DNA of 64,000 nucleotides from Azospira inquinata (GTDB lineage Bacteria; Pseudomonadota; Gammaproteobacteria; Burkholderiales; Rhodocyclaceae), in NCBI RefSeq assembly GCF_018905915.1, contig NZ_CP064782.1, positions 2,728,001 through 2,792,000 on the forward strand, read 5' to 3'. This document shows, piece after piece, positions 63,147 through 64,000 of this stretch. The notes beneath the pieces were generated by a model, which saw only the letters and a list, made by a program, of their open reading frames with translations, was not told the DNA's origin and searched no databases. The position numbers were made by a program, and so were the translations under genes. Position 1 is the stretch's first letter. Each line of letters starts with the position of its first letter.

Positions 63147-64000
63147 ATGCAAGAAAATACGCAAGCTTCCAGCGCGCTGGAACGCCGCCTGGATTTGTCC
63201 GTCGCCATCGCCGATCTGGATAAAGAAACTGACGTGCGCTTAAAGCGCATGTCCAAGAAGGTCAAAATGCCTGGCTTCCGTCCCGGCAAGGTGCCCTTCA
63301 ACATCCTCAAGCAACAATACGGCGCTGAAGCCCGGCATGAAGCCCTGGCCGAAGCTCTGGACAAGGCCTTTGGCGAAGCCGTGACGGCGCAAAAGCTACG
63401 GGTGGCCGGTTATCCCAGCATCGAACCCAAGCAGGCTTCCAGCGAAACCCACATGGAGTTCTCCGCCGTGTTCGAGGTTTACCCGGAAATCACCCTGGGT
63501 GACGTGTCCGTCTCCGAAATCGAACGGCCCACCTATACCGTGGGTGCCGCCGAAGTGGACAAGACCCTGGATATTCTGCGCAAGCAACGGGTGAAGTTTG
63601 AAAAGGCCGACCGGGCTGCCGCCAAGGGCGACCGGGTGGTGATCGACTTCCTGGGTAAGAAGGACGGGGAAGCTTTCCAAGGCGGACAAGCCAACGATTA
63701 CCCCTTCGTCCTGGGCGAAGGCATGATGCTGGCTGATTTCGAAACCAATGTGGAAGGCTTGAAGGCTGGCGAAGCCAAGACCTTCGACATGACTTTCCCC
63801 GCCGATTACTTCTCCAAGGATCTGGCCGGCCAAGCGGTGCAATTTGAAATCACCGTCAAGGAAGTGCAAGCCCCGGTGCTGCCCGAAGTCAATGAGGAAT
63901 TCGCCAAGCTGATGGGCATTGGGGACGGTGACGTGGCCAAGATGCGGGCCGAAATCGAAACCAACCTGAGCCGGGAAGTGAAGAAGCGCCTGCAAGCCAA
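63147..64000 (+). CDS. tig: Trigger factor, N-terminal part
   Basis: The first 284 residues of the ribosome-associated chaperone trigger factor; it runs past the window end. The ribosome-binding motif is KMPGFRPGKVPFNILKQQYG (about residues 40-60). The FKBP-type PPIase domain spans about 160-240 (GDRVVIDFLGKKDGEAFQGG). The start ATG at 63147 has an AAGGA site. It folds nascent proteins at the ribosome exit; typically followed by clpP-clpX-lon, outside this window. Confidence 0.96.
   Translation, partial: MQENTQASSALERRLDLSVAIADLDKETDVRLKRMSKKVKMPGFRPGKVPFNILKQQYGAEARHEALAEALDKAFGEAVTAQKLRVAGYPSIEPKQASSETHMEFSAVFEVYPEITLGDVSVSEIERPTYTVGAAEVDKTLDILRKQRVKFEKADRAAAKGDRVVIDFLGKKDGEAFQGGQANDYPFVLGEGMMLADFETNVEGLKAGEAKTFDMTFPADYFSKDLAGQAVQFEITVKEVQAPVLPEVNEEFAKLMGIGDGDVAKMRAEIETNLSREVKKRLQA

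Overview
The window is a GC-rich betaproteobacterial chromosome segment. Gene orders and products fit the Rhodocyclales (Azospira/Dechloromonas-like): pheST-ihfA-merR-tRNA-Pro, surE-pcm-nlpD-rpoS, dapA-bamC, and a hopanoid hpnCDE operon. This placement is inferred from gene content and order; no phylogeny was run.

Region by region. 1-7.7 kb: end of pheS, pheT, ihfA, a MerR-type regulator and tRNA-Pro, then an H-NS-like gene, then surE-pcm-nlpD-rpoS. 7.7-18.1 kb: mltB, a histone-deacetylase-like hydrolase, dapA-bamC-WalJ-like hydrolase, two minus-strand small genes, rlmD, a tiny membrane protein and a DASS-family anion transporter. 18.3-24.1 kb: an accessory segment bracketed by two same-orientation 3' ends of an IS3-family element. 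It contains an OmpR-type response regulator, a LysM-FecR periplasmic protein, a CHASE2 sensor kinase split by a 7-G tract, and a decayed surface-protein gene. 24.4-49.4 kb: a TPR lipoprotein, a 6366-residue repeat adhesin, and its type I secretion system (TolC, LapB-like ABC ATPase, LapC/HlyD-like adaptor). 49.5-52.6 kb: dusC, a mosaic of heptanucleotide arrays, a small motility-type protein, a YkgJ-type protein and an acyl-CoA thioesterase. 52.6-56.5 kb: a TetR-controlled HlyD/ABC-2 efflux operon on the minus strand. 56.5-64 kb: an HDOD gene behind a perfect FNR-type site, an S4 RNA-binding protein, an EAL-HDOD protein, hpnCDE, tRNA-Leu(UAG) and the start of tig.

The most unusual part is 19.3-49.4 kb. 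I read it as one surface-adhesion system: a cell-wall/periplasm-facing sensory module (LysM-FecR protein plus CHASE2 kinase plus regulator) next to a giant adhesin and a dedicated exporter. The adhesin has about 53 Ig-like units of about 309 bp. They are arranged in higher-order blocks, two of which are repeated over about 2.8 kb with no difference that I could find. Its C-terminal part carries two related propeller-like modules that appear to be inserted into one VCBS/cadherin-like domain. The functional link between regulators and adhesin is inference from proximity.
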